This document shows, in pieces, positions 41,756-53,455 of a stretch of 64,000 nt of DNA (positions are counted from its first letter, which is position 1; each line of letters begins with the position of its first letter). The DNA comes from Ahaetulla prasina. Lineage: Eukaryota; Chordata; Lepidosauria; Squamata; Colubridae. The notes beneath the pieces were generated by a model that was given only the letters and a program-made list of their open reading frames with translations, had not been told where the DNA came from and searched no databases. Made by a program: the position numbers and the translations under genes. The stretch spans positions 155,092,502 to 155,156,501 of the forward strand of contig NC_080541.1 in assembly GCF_028640845.1 (NCBI RefSeq), read 5' to 3'.

Positions 41756-42889
41756 GAGGCATACAGTAGATATTAGTGGAATTGGTCAAGTTCAAATTAG
41801 AAGAGATGTTCTTTGAGGTAATATCTCTGATCATATGAATATTGCAAACCCCACCTCCTTCCTATGCACACTTTACTCCTTCCGTCTCATCCTTGTTAGT
41901 TTGATTTTAATTGCATTTTAAACTGATGGTCCTTATGTGACATCTTGTAGTCCATTTTAAGTGAATGACTGTAAGCCAAAGGAGAGTCGTCCCCCCCACC
42001 CCCGCTGAGATGGGCAGCATGCAAGTTTAATAAATAAACAAAGCCATGTCTGCAAATCTCACCTAAATGAGATTGTATTTATCCTTGTAGCTATAGAGGT
42101 AATCACTTCTTTCAAAACATGTGTTACCGACTTGTTGCATAGACAAAGAAGAAAAGAAACAGTTAAGCAATTAGTCAATGTTCAGTGTACACCTGGTTCC
42201 AAACTAGAAAGGGAAACAATCTGTTTTCATTCTCTCTCCCAACCCCCAGGCCAATCTCAATAATGGACACAGAGGCCAGGGCCCCACAGTTCTGAAATGT
42301 ATGATTTGTTTTTTGAAAGCTGTGAAAACAGAACGATTGTCAGTCAGGACTACATTGAGAACTAAATTTACTATGAAACCTCCCTGGCGAAAGTTGCTAT
42401 CCCAATTTTTCATCGGTCATTTAACCTCTGGAATAAAACATATGATAAGAAGGTGTGGGGGGAACCTAATCAATATTCTGCTCATTTAGAGTGTATTCAT
42501 TTTGTTTGTCAGTGTATGTTTTCCCCATTCCTCATTCTAAGTATAAGAAAGTTACTGGCTACAAAAATGAAAATCTGCTTCAAAGTCCTACATTCCCCTC
42601 TACTAGTATTTTTTCCAGTGTCATTTCCCCAAGGGTAGATTCTTGCTCTAATGATTTATTTAAAAAAAAACAAAAAAACAAAGTTGTTCTTTCACACTTT
42701 TCCCCCTTAAAATAAATAGTCATAGAGATAAGGACGAAGTTGGAGTTGATTTCAGTTGATTATATTCATATCTGGAGCTGTGAACTGAGAAAATAAGTCA
42801 GTAATGAGAAGATTAATCCTTAAACCATAGTGCAGACATTGTTCTGGAAGCCTGTCATAATATCTGGAAATAGCTCACTATTTTCTCTT
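41756..42889. other. no gene seen
   Basis: AT-rich DNA with short open frames (42204-42413 minus, 42301-42489 plus) lacking domains. Confidence 0.45.
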
Positions 42890-43620
42890 ATTTTTAAAAC
42901 TATTATTTATTAAGACTTTTAAATCAGTGGATACAAAACTAACACAAACTAATAAGTAGTAAGTAGGGGTGGGGGAGGGGGATGGAAACAAAGAAAAGCA
43001 CAAAGTGTAAAAAAAAATAAGAAAAAAATATGAAGAAGTACTCTTCACAGCAGTTATAAATACAAATATATGTTAACCTTTCTTTCTAAAGTTACTTCTT
43101 ATTACTCTCTTCCTATATTCTTGCTTGTCTAATCATCAAAACAGTTAGTCTGTAAAAGGCTTCTAGATATTCATAAATGTAGATAATGTCTTTTTGCTAA
43201 TCAAATAATTTATCTGTTTCAGCAAAATCTGTCAACTTCACCAACCATTCCTCCATAGTGGCTAATGTTAATTTCTTTTCCCTTCTCTGTGCACACACTA
43301 ATCTTGTTGCTGTGATCATATACTGAAATAATCTTCCATGGCTTTTTTCCAACTGTTTCTCCATTAACGCTAAAAGGAAAAGTTCTGGCTTCAATTGAAT
43401 ATTAATCTTTAAAATCCTCTGTATCAAAGTAACTATTTGGATCCATTTTTATGCCTTTTTTACATTTCCACCAAGCATGATAAAATGTCCTTGCATGTTG
43501 TTCACTTTCTCAACCTACATTTGAAGTTCCTTTATACATTCTAGATAATATCTCCAGTGTCATATACCCATGATATATCATTTTATAAAGACTCTGTTTT
43601 GAGTTTATAATGCAATGTAT
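42890..43620 (-). mobile_element. L1 LINE fragment, ORF2 C-terminus
   Basis: The minus-strand open piece 43197-43427 reads HGRLFQYMITATRLVCAQRR and ATMEEWLVKLTDFAETDKLF, the terminal block of L1 ORF2. Just upstream, stop-free bits such as ARTFYHAWWKCKKG fit the preceding cysteine/tryptophan region. Toward 42890 lies a 3'-UTR-like, homopolymer-rich stretch. Confidence 0.75.
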
Positions 43621-43651
43621 AAATTGAACTTATCTATTTAATAGATTATGT

Positions 43652-43945
43652 CTAGAATAGAATAGAATAGATTTTTTATTGGCCAAGTGTGATTGGACAC
43701 ACAAGGAATTTGTCTTGGTGCATATGCTCTCAGTGTACATAAAAGAAAAGATACGTTCATCAAGGTACAATATTTACAACACAATTGATGGTCAATATAT
43801 CAATATAAATCATAAGGATTGCCAGCAACAAAGTTACAGTCATACAGTCATAAGTGGAAAGAGATTGGTGATGGGAACTATGAGAAGATTAATAGTAGTG
43901 CAGATTTAGTAAATAGTTTGACAGTGTTGAGGGAATTATTTGTTT
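43652..43945 (-). mobile_element. Snake1-type CR1 LINE 3' end
   Basis: AGAATAGAATAGAATAG followed by TTTTTTATTGGCCAAGTGTG, as at 2736 and 4603, continuing to GAGGGAATTATTTGTTTATG. Only the 3' UTR is present. It lies at the 5' edge of the L1 fragment. Confidence 0.85.
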
Positions 43946-45454
43946 ATGACTCATTATTTGTCTATGACTCATATGTTCTAAAATTCTAAACCAAAAAGTC
44001 CAGTTCAAATTCTCTGCATCTAAGAATATTAATGTAGATTGTTTTTCGTCATGTTATTCCAAATAGTCCAAAATATTCCAAATATTTCTAATATTATCTC
44101 ATAACTGTCTTTTAGATAGAAACCCACATCAATTCCATTACTTTCAAGTCCACGTGGCTTAAAACATGATAGCCTACATAAATAGACCTCATGCCATAAG
44201 ATTTATTGGGTCATCAAGTTGGTGTTGATTCCTACCAACAACATAGATAGCTAGTCCTTTCCCCCACAGCCCATCACAAACTTCCACCAAATTATAATCT
44301 CAAAATTATAGAATGGCAAAAATATCAAAAGATACTGTACTAATTACACCTGATTTAAAGAAAGTGAAATGAATTACTTTTCTTTTTTTCTTTTTTTCTT
44401 TTTTTTGGCCTTAGTGTTTGGGAGAATAATTTCCAGTACAAAAGTGAAAGAATAAATACAATATATAAAATAGTTGGGGGGAGGGGAACACAGTATACTC
44501 TTAATATCTACAAAGTCTGTATTGTTTTGTGAGATACAATTGAATGTCATCTCTTCTGATCTATAATGTTGCTCCCAAATATAAGCTGAAGGTATTTCCC
44601 AGCTTCATAAATTAAGAAATTCAGTATTGGAAAATGCACTCTAACATTGATCTATAGCCTTCGGTTATTTGCAAGGATATTCCTCAACCTTAGCAATATC
44701 ATTAAACCATTCATGAGCATTCAAAAAACAAGACAAAGCCACATCTACTATTGAAAAATTTAATGTATATTGGATATGAACTTTCCACTTGAGTTGGCTA
44801 ATCAACATCTCCAGGAAGTGATACAAGTGATTTATTACTGGCATGTACCAGAACAGTTTCATTTCTAAAATTCCAGATGGAATGCCAGCTTTGCATTAGC
44901 CAGACTGAGGAGAAGGGTATTGGCCTGCTGAAATCAAGCCAAAACTCAGACGGGATGCAACCATTGGCTTTTCTGGATGAGAGGAAGTGATGACTGGAAG
45001 GGAAAGTGTTTCCTTCCCTTACTCCTGAAGATTATTTGGCCAATGGAAAATCTGAGGGAAAACCATGAGTCATATTTAACGTTGCATCTATGAGGGGAAA
45101 TTCTGAATACAAAGCTAAAAGTATAGTTAAATATTCAAATAATCTTTAGATTCAGTGTAAATTCACAGTTTCTTTAATTATGGAGGACAACATTCATCTT
45201 TGCTGTAAGAATGGCTATGCATCCTTTGTCAAATTTTCTTTCTGAACATAAATTCAGGCTGTAGTCCAATGTGATACTTTACTTTAAGTCTGGTTCATCT
45301 GCTTTGAAAAATAGAATTCACATTGGCCATTTCTTAGAGACTTCAAGGAGCTCATCATTGTTTCTGAACTAATTTTGTTCATTGAGGATTCTTCTTCGCA
45401 CGTATCAGAATGAATCAAATTTCTCTGCATCCATCCATACACATATACGTTCTC
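43946..45454. other. no gene; possible old L1 fragment on minus strand
   Basis: A minus-strand open frame at 44665-44862 (VALSCFLNAHEWFNDIAKVE) weakly resembles the L1 ORF2 end. Near 44210-44255 GTCATCAAGTTGGTGTTGAT resembles a common reptile dispersed repeat. Otherwise unique AT-rich DNA. Confidence 0.35.
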
Positions 45455-45494
45455 CTCATTTGTTTGTTTGTTTGTTTGTTTGTTTGTTTTTTTG
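45455..45494. repeat. (TTTG)n microsatellite
   Basis: About nine TTTG units, 45459-45493. Confidence 0.9.
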
Positions 45495-45943
45495 AAGAAT
45501 TACTTTCTTAGCAATAAAGACATTCCCATTCCCATTGCCTGGTTGTAATTGTTTTATGTAACAATTACATAGTTCCAAGACTAAAAATTACTTTTTTCTC
45601 AAAATCAGATTAATATATATTATTATGTCCTCCCAGAATTTAATACATTTTGCAGAAAACATATTTTAATTAATCTGGTTGCATCTCCAGCTACATAATA
45701 ATTTACTTATTCTTTTTCTGTACAAAAAAAATCTGGTTCAATAGGTCTAAAATAGTATTTTTGTTGTATAAACTATAAATCTGATATTTAGTGAGAAAAA
45801 AAAATCAAAAAGTTAAACATTTTCTCATGGTTTTAGACAGAATGGGAATTTCTTATTTCCCTCAGTCTTTAAAAGTGTTCTATGAAATTGATTTATTTGT
45901 AAAATATATTTATAAAAACTCATTTATATTTTTTGTCTTGTAG

Positions 45944-45967
45944 GATTTAGTGATCCCATCTAATAAC
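45944..45967 (+). other. candidate 24-nt microexon
   Basis: A pyrimidine-rich acceptor (TTTTTTGTCTTGTAG, ending 45943) and a strong donor (GTAAGTAT, from 45968) bracket 24 nt, which keep frame. Only one phase is open, reading DLVIPSNN. Microexons of this size are typical of large neuronal genes. I do not recognise the gene, and no flanking exon is certain, so chance cannot be excluded. Confidence 0.4.
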
Positions 45968-46984
45968 GTAAGTATTCTGAAGCTGAAAATCTGCAAATCC
46001 AAACTGAACTATCAATAAATGTTGCAATTATAATTCCTGACAATAGGGGGATTACCAAATAGTATTATCTTTACTACAGAGAAATGATAAAAACTTATCA
46101 TTACCCAGTAGTTGATCTAAAATAAAAATCCCAACATCTATCCAAATCTTCTGTGTAACAGTTTTGTTAGTAATTATTTTTAAGATCTTGAAATAAAACA
46201 GTTTTACTCTGAGAACTGGTTCTTACATTTATAAGAAATCCAGTAACTATTTCTAAAACAATCACCAGATTAACTTTGCCTGTCTTCACAAGTGACAAGT
46301 CGAATTTACACTAAAATGGCTTGAGAAAATAAGGCAGAATCTTACCTGAAGTTGCTTATACATATTTTTTTTTCATTTGAAAGTAGAATATTTGCTAGAA
46401 TTCTGATGTTGAACTATAATTTCCTTTCTAATATTACTAATTAGAATTTTGAGACGTGTTCTTTCAACTAACTTGTTTTGCACCAAAACTGCTGCTGCAA
46501 GAGAAATTTGACATAATTGATACTATTGATTCCTATACCTTTACAATATTATAAAGTCTCCTTATTCCACTATCCCATGCATTGTTTTATACAGTGCTTT
46601 TTATTATTGCCTCTCCTTTCTTCAGTAAGAGAGAGTTCTGATAAGGTCTTTTCAACCGCAACTTTCTTGAGTTTCCTATTTCTCTTGACCTACCTGCTCA
46701 TTCTTTATATGTCTGATTTGCAATTTGTTCCTGATGCATTCACTTTATATGATGAGCCCTGTTACATATTTCTTATGGGCCAGTCATATGTATTTTGTAT
46801 TCAGTCCCTTTTCAGTCCACGTAGCCACATAGCCATATTCAATTCACACAGTCAAAGAATTTGCAAAAAAAATCTTGGACATCTCACAGTGGGGAGAGAA
46901 TATACATCAATTCCCCACTAAAATCAAAGACCTAAAAATAGAAAAAGTTGAAGTTGGTGTTCATTCAATGTCCTAGCTTTTTTT
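45968..46984. other. no gene seen
   Basis: AT-rich DNA; the 46517-46921 open frame has no recognisable domain. Confidence 0.45.
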
Positions 46985-47905
46985 TATGCCTGTAGATCCA
47001 GACCTAGTGAAAGAATTCATGGCAGCAGCACTACATAACAGAACTGACCTAGCCAAACATATTAAAATTGAAATGCATAGAATCATGGACCTTATCAACC
47101 TCTGCCTCACTACCTACTTTCATTTTGAATGACATCTATGCCAACAGATCTAAGGAACACCATTGGGAGCATCACACTCAGACTGTAGCAGAGACTGTTT
47201 TGCAACATCTAGAAGTTATAGCACTCCCACACATAGAGTCAAAGGTGTGGGTCTGGCATACAGATGACATCATTATAATACACAAGGAACTAGAGAAGAC
47301 ACCTGAACCAATCAAAACCTTCAAAGGAATAATATTCACTAGGAAAGAAGAAAACAAAACATTACACTTCCAGATAGCTTCCTCAGCAAAGAAAATTATG
47401 ACAAATTTAGAAACTCAAATCTATTGGGAAAACAATCTATACTAATCAACTGCTCCATTATCAGAGTAACAACCCAAGCTATCACATGAGGAACTGTGTA
47501 ACATGCATGCATAAGTACCTACCGTTCCTGTCCTAATGTTCCCTTTGGTTGTATTCAATTTGTGTGGTTATTTCATGCTTATATTTTTATATATTTTTGT
47601 GTTTGACAAAATAAATAAATAAAAAATAAATAAACATCTACCTCAGCAGCAAACACCCAGATAAGCAGGATTAACATCAGCCAAACAATCAAGCAGAAAA
47701 CAATAAACTAATTGTACCCTAATTGAACTATCAAGAAAACCACACCCTCACCAACACAGTCAGGAAAAGCTACTATATATAAATAGGGAGCAACCCCACA
47801 CTCACAAACATTGATATTACCTAGTTAGGTAATGAGATGACTGCAAGTAAACAATCAAGTACAGAAAGCACCAAGGACCCCATGGTCTATATTCATTGCG
47901 TACAC
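46985..47905 (+). mobile_element. Penelope-like element remnant (second family), interrupted
   Basis: A degraded RT is readable on the plus strand (47068-47445): AETVLQHLEVIALPHIESKV, then VWHTDDIIIIHKELEKT, where HTDD stands at the catalytic YVDD position, and IKTFKGIIFTRKEENKTLHF. After a LINE tail (about 47505-47640) the element's 3' sequence resumes with AAATAGGGAGCAACCCCACA and ACCTAGTTAGGTAATGAGAT, similar to common snake Penelope ends. The altered YVDD and internal stops show decay. Confidence 0.65.
47505..47640 (+). mobile_element. CR1-like LINE 3' tail inserted in Penelope remnant
   Basis: CCTACCGTTCCTGTCCTAAT and the ending TTTGACAAAATAAATAAATA match the 3' ends at 33410-33650 (minus strand) and 63655-63838. 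All belong to the LINE family split by the ERV. Confidence 0.75.
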
Positions 47906-48399
47906 TTGCATTCTTGTTTCTATATTATTTTTTACAACACATATGTTTCAAATATCGAGGGCCCACCTTGAGGACGGGCTTTGGAGCCCCGAGAGGTGGC
48001 ATGCTAAAAATAGGAGGCTTAGGGGCTTTTTAATTAGTTGTTTTAAGAAATTTTTAAGGGGAGTTTTAATGGGGATTTTAAGGGTTGGGAGGGGAGGGAT
48101 TCACGGGTAGGGGAGAGAACCCGTCGGGAGGGGGTGGGAGGTTAGGGCGGGTATTGGGAGTAGCCCGCCGGGTGGGGAGCCAGTCCTTGCAGCGCTCGTG
48201 GCGGTTTAGTAATGGGTTCGGAGGTTATAGGGGGATTCGTTCCTTTTGGTGAGGGTGGTTCCATTTGCACGGTAAGTGGGAGGGGCAGATATGGCGGAAG
48301 GGGGACCGCATCGTTTGGGGGCGCGCCGATGTCTGCAGGCGATCGCGCCCGATCCCCTCCTTCTCCCGTTCCCCGGATGGTCAAGACCCTCAGAGCCTG

Positions 48400-49219
48400 G
48401 GCCTTCGTCTGATGTTATGCAACGCACGGTCCGTGGCCAATAAGGCCCCCCTAATACATGATCTGATTCAGGGGGGTGCCGCGGATATTATAGGCGTTAC
48501 GGAGACCTGGTTGGGCACTGAAGGGGGCGTGCCCCTGGTCGAGATGTGCCCACGGGTTTCCGTGCATTCCATCAGCCGAGGGCCCAGGGTAGGGGTGGGG
48601 GGGGGCGGTTGTTATTAAAGAGAGTCTAGAGCCGAGGGAGACCACTGTACCTCAGATTGCCGGGTGTGAATCCCTCTTTGTGAGGTGGGGTCATAGGTGT
48701 CAGATGGGCTTGCTGGTCACGTACCTGGCTCCTTGCTGCGTGACAGCCGCCCTGCCCGAGCTCCTGGAGGTGCTGGCTGGGGTGGCAGTTGAGACCCCCA
48801 GACTTTTAGTCATGGGGGACTTTAACTTGCCATCTTCCGGCTCGTCATCGACGGCAGCTCGGGAGTTCATGGCTTCCATGACGGCCTTGGACCTGACCCA
48901 AGTAGTTGATGGCCCTACTCACATTGGGGGTGGCACTCTGGACCTGATTTTTGTCTCTGGTCAGTGGTTGAGAGATCTGGACTTAAAGGAAATAGTCATT
49001 GAACCTTTGTCATGGTCAGATCACTCTCTTCTTCGCCTGGACTTTCTGACCGCCATTCACCACCGCAGGGAGACGGAGCCGATACGTTGGTTCCGTCCCA
49101 GGCGCCTGATGGACCCGGATGGGTTCCGGACGGAGCTTGGGCCATTTCCTGAGGGTCTGGCTCACGGCTCGGTTGAGGAACTTGTTGCGGCCTGGGAACG
49201 GGCCGCGGCGGGGCCTTAG
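48400..49219 (+). pseudogene. L2 APE-type endonuclease (broken)
   Basis: Two open pieces in different frames. The first (to 48618) reads [18 protein letters not shown] and [11 protein letters not shown]; the second (48680-49219) reads LLVMGDFNLPSSG, TLDLIFVSG and SWSDHSLLRLDF. These are the N-terminal Asn, Glu, Asp-Asn and Ser-Asp-His motifs of LINE endonucleases that nick the target. A G-run (48595-48606) lies at the break. Confidence 0.85.
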
Positions 49220-49949
49220 ACCGTGTCGTGCCTTTGCGGCCTCTGCCCCGGCGCAGGCCCCACCCGGCTCCTTGGTTCTCCGAGGAGCGGAGAGGGATGA
49301 GGCGCCGGAGAAGACGCCTAGAGAGTTCCTGGAGGTCTAGCCGTTCAGAAGCTGATCGGACACTAGTGAAGTCCTATACTAGGACTTACCTAGTGGCATT
49401 GAGGGAAGCGAGGCGTAGCTACGCCTCCTCCCTCATTGCATCGGCAGATAACCGCCCAGCCCCCCTCTTTGGTGACCCGCTCCCTCCTACACCAGGGGCG
49501 GGATGACCCGCTGCAGGGACGTGCTGAGGAGTTTAACGGTTATCTATCGATAAAATCGTTCAGCTTCGGGATGGTTTGGACCAAGATTGCGGTGATACGG
49601 GTGAGACGGCTGAGGGTGGTCTTGGTGACATTTTATGGGATGAGTTTGACCCTGTTGCTCCCGAGGACATGGACAGGTTGTTGGGGAGGCTGAATGCCAC
49701 CACATGTTTACTGGACCCGTGCCCTCCTGGTTGGTGCTGGCCACGCAGGAGGTGACCGAGCTGGCTCAGGCGATTCTGGCGCTTCTTTGGTGGAGGTGTC
49801 TTTCCGGCCGCCTTGAAAGAGGCGGTGGTGAGGCCCTCCTCAAGAAGCCTTCCTGGACCCGGCTGTTTTAGGTAATTATCGTCCGGTCTCCAACCTTCGC
49901 TTGGCGAAGGTTGTTGAGAGTATGGTGGCATATCAGTTTCCTTACACCT

Positions 49950-51174
49950 GGATGAAACTGTCTATCTAGACCCGTTCAGTCCGGTTTCCGGCCCGGTTAC
50001 AGCACGGAGACGGCTTTGGTCGCGTTGGTGGATGATCTCTGGAGGGCCAGGGATAGGGTTGTTCCTCTGCCCTGGTCCTATTAGACCTCTCAGCGGCTTT
50101 CGATACCATCGACCATGGTATCCTGCTGCGCGGTTGGAGGGATTGGGAGTGGGAGGCACCGTTTATCGGTGGTTCTCCTCCTATCTCTCCGACCGGTCGC
50201 AGTCGGTGTTGACAGGGGCAGAGGTCGGCCCGAGGCCCCTCACTTGTGGGGTGCCGCGGGGATCGATCCTCTCGCCTTCTGTTCAACATCTACATGAAGC
50301 CGCTGGGTGAGATCATCAGTGGGTTCGTGTGAGGTACCAGCTGTACGCGGATGACACCCAGCTGTACTTTTCCACACCGGACCACCCCAACGGTTATCAA
50401 GTGCTGTCCCGGTGCCTGGAGGCCGACGGGTCTGGATGGGGAGAAACAGGCTCAAGCTCAATCCTCCAAGACAGAGTGGCTGTGGATGCGGCATCCCGGT
50501 ACAGTCAGCTAAATCAGCGGCTGACCATCGGTGGCGAGTCATTGGCCCCGATGGAGAGGGTGCGCAACAAGCGTCCTCCTGGATGAACGGCTGTCTCTAG
50601 AAGATCATTTGACGGCCGCCTCCAGGAGAGCGTTCTACCAGGTTCGCCTGGTGCGCCAGTTGCGCCTTTCTGGACGGGAGGCCCTTTGCACGGTCACTCA
50701 CGCCCTGTGACGTCTCGCCTGGATTACTGCAACGCCTCTACATGGGGCTTCCTTGAAGGGCATCCGGAGGCTGCAGTTAGTTCAGAATGCGGCTGCGCGG
50801 GTGATAGAGGGAGCCCTCGTGGCTCCCGCATAACACCCATCCTGCGCAGGCTGCACTGGCTACCTGTGGCCTTCGGGTGCGCTTCAAGGTTTTGGTGACC
50901 ACCTTTAAAGCGCTCCATGGCATAGGGCCGGGTTATCTACGGGACCGCCTACTGCGACCAGGTACCTCTCACCGACCCGTGCGCTCTCACAGAGGGACTC
51001 CTCAGGGTGCCGTCAGCTAGGCAGTGTCGTTGGCGACGCCCAGGGAAGGGCCTTCTCTGTGGGGCTCCCACCCTCTGGAACGAACTCCCCCCAGGACTCC
51101 GTCAACTTCCTGACCTTCGAACCTTCCGTCGCGAGCTCAAGACACATTTATTCGTCTGTGCAGGACTGGCTTAG
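49950..51174 (+). pseudogene. L2 reverse transcriptase (many frameshifts)
   Basis: The order matches the intact-frame copy at 11451-12690, but the pieces jump frames: WRARD (50040), AFDTIDHGIL-equivalent (50095), GGTVYRWFSSYLSDRSQSVL (50152), YADDTQLYFSTPDHPN (50341-50390), LHWLPVAF (50848) and the C-terminal LWNELPPGL-equivalent (51075). At least six indels separate them, mostly in GC-rich runs. Confidence 0.8.
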
Positions 51175-51377
51175 ATTTTTAAATTTAGAGGGGTTTTAAA
51201 TTGATTTTAATATTTATATTTAATATTTATATTTCTATTTTTAATAATTCGGGCGCTAGAATAAGTTTTTTAAGGATTATTTTAATTTGTATATTGATAT
51301 TGATGTTTTATATGCCTGTGAACCGCCCTGAGTCCTTTGGGAGATAGGGCGGTATATAAATTCGAAATTAAAAAAAA

Positions 51378-52154
51378 AAAAAAAAATACCATACTCACAC
51401 ATCCATTTAGCATTTCTCCAATTACACTATGTATGGGAAGATGATTTCAATATAAGAATTTAACTGGATAAATGTTCAGAATTCACAATTTTACATTAAC
51501 CATTCATGGGCAGACATGTAGTGGAGGAGGGGAATGTCTTTGTAGAATATTTTCCTTTTTTATTATGCATAATATGGAGTTATTTTATTAGTTCTATTTG
51601 GTGTGAATATTGGCATACTCCAAGCACTGGCAAACCTCTGACAATTTGGATATATATTTTAGAGCCACAACATTCAGAACAATACAATACAGTGATCTAG
51701 ATACAAAAAGATTCAGAATCACCTTTCAGAGAAGGATTGTAGATTTTATTTTATTTTTAAACTATGCTTAAATCACAGCTTTCAAGGGTTTTCTGTCTCA
51801 GCTATATGGAAATTCTACTATGGTGTACCGTGATTTTAGAAAGAGGAGGTTCCAAAACTTGCAAAAAAAAACCAAACCCAAAAATGTCTTTCAGTGGCTG
51901 CATATATCTCTAGAGCTATAAGTAAATTCACTACCCTAGTTTAAATTTCTGTGTCATGCTAGATAGAGCAAATTCTTTTAGTTGGACTAGGTGCCGTTGC
52001 GTGATAAAAATGCTACTTCCATTATTATTGCATTATGGTTCTAAGCCAATTTATTTCAGTTTGTACTGCAATAAGCTCTTGATGTTTCTAATATTTTCTT
52101 CTCAGCATGCAAGGCAATATGAATTGCTGTAGTTAGCATTCTCTTAATTCATCC
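51378..52154. other. no gene seen
   Basis: AT-rich unique DNA; the A tail of the L2 ends at about 51386. Confidence 0.5.
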
Positions 52155-52499
52155 TCCTTTTTATCGTACATATTTTAGCCTCTGACCTCTGCGAAAAGGC
52201 CAAGCTGATCTTTAAACAATGTGTAAGAGTTATTAAAATCAACGGTATGGGATCACTCCACGGGCAGAAGCTACTTAAATAATAATTCTCCATAAAGTGG
52301 CTTTTTAATCCTTTCCTGACAAAAAAGTCACTGCTTCTGAGAGTAGCTTCTTACCTTGATCTGGCGGTATATTGAGAATGCTTTGGTCCTTTATTTAATT
52401 CTGACCCAGCCACAGCTTTTGGAGATTATTTGTGTGGGATTCTGAATTCTCCAGTTCCTCTGCTGATGTCCTACATTCTCTTTTTGTGCCTTTGAGTCA

Positions 52500-52690
52500 C
52501 TGTTGGCTAATGGTGACTGCTTGGATGAGTCTCTGCTTTCTTGACAAGATTTTGGAAATGACTTGCCATTGCCTGCTCTCTAGGGCTGAGACAGAGTGAC
52601 TGGCTCAAGCTCACCCAGTTGTGCTAAGGTAGGACCAGAATCATGGTCTCTCCATTTTAACTTGATGCCTTAACCACTACACCAATGTGA
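52500..52690 (-). mobile_element. MIR-like SINE in duplication unit 1 (copy at 54120-54311)
   Basis: ACTTGCCATTGCCTGCTCTC, GAGTGACTGGCTCAAGCTCA and GATGCCTTAACCACTACACC match the same common reptile SINE as at 23020. It is present in both units. Confidence 0.65.
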
Positions 52691-52891
52691 CTTTCACATT
52701 AATATTAACAAATAAATGCCACACTTTTGAATGAGGAATACTTATATGGCATTATCTCAGAACTTTTTTTTTCACATATAACTTTTTCCCACCTAAATAT
52801 GAGAATTTAATAATTTGGGGTTTGGAATTAGGTATCCTCAAAATTTTTAAATTTCTTCATGCAGATGGAAAAGACAAGATAGACTTTAATA

Positions 52892-52957
52892 CAGGGGTCT
52901 CAAGCTTGGCGACTTTAAGCCTGGCGGACTTCAAGTTGCCAAGGTTGGAGACCCCTG
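52892..52957. mobile_element. small hAT-type MITE with 8-bp TSD (unit 1; copy at 54513-54579)
   Basis: CAGGGGTCTCAAGCTTGGCG and CCAAGGTTGGAGACCCCTG are inverted ends of a well-known short reptile MITE. The 8-bp duplication CTTTAATA flanks it (52884-52891 and 52958-52965). At 66-67 bp it keeps only the terminal inverted repeats. Confidence 0.85.
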
Positions 52958-53350
52958 CTTTAATAAATATAAATCACAGAAATCTTCAAAACTGAATTTG
53001 GGGGGAGGAAATGAATCTCTTCTATTCATAGATATCTATATCTGCAACCTGAACTAAAATGCTTGAAATGTTCATTCTATCTTGAACAAAAATAGACATT
53101 TTAAAGCTGTACCACAGTACCTTTTGGGAAAATGTTGCTGATGAAGTAAACATTTCTATGATAAGGCAAGTAGTTGTGGAAGGTTCTATGCTGTCACTCA
53201 AAACAAATAAACTAATAACCCTTCCCAGAGACACACACCATTAATTTATCTGCTATAAGGTATCAGTAACATGGTTCATGTGTCTCAGTTCAGAAGCTTA
53301 TTTAATGTTTCAGCCTTGCTGCGTGTCCTTCTATGAAGGAGATCAAGAAG

Positions 53351-53390
53351 ACAATAGAGGGGGAGGGGGGGAGAGGGAGAGAGGGAGAGG

Positions 53391-53446
<56 letters not shown>

Positions 53447-53455
53447 GAGAGAGAC
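53351..53455. repeat. GA-rich microsatellite (unit 1; partner at ~54977-55066)
   Basis: GGGAGA/GAGACA purine repeats. The arrangement of GAGA and GACA units differs between the two duplication units, showing repeat turnover after duplication. Confidence 0.9.

Larger units (their letters stand above)
47958..51377 (+). mobile_element. L2-type LINE, nearly full length, frameshifted
   Basis: A GC-rich 5' region (47958-48400) precedes an endonuclease and a reverse transcriptase. The 3' end carries the GC hairpin (ACCGCCCTGAGTCC ... GGGCGGT, 51323-51354) and an A tail at about 51369-51386. The RT is broken by many single-base indels, so it is inactive. It is the most complete copy of the family whose truncated relatives lie at 11251-12697 and 58847-60183. 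Confidence 0.9.

Noticed and set aside
48206..48645. Plus/minus frames in the L2 5' region as a host gene
   Set aside because: GC-rich 5' UTR of a LINE; the same element class recurs at 11 and 59 kb.
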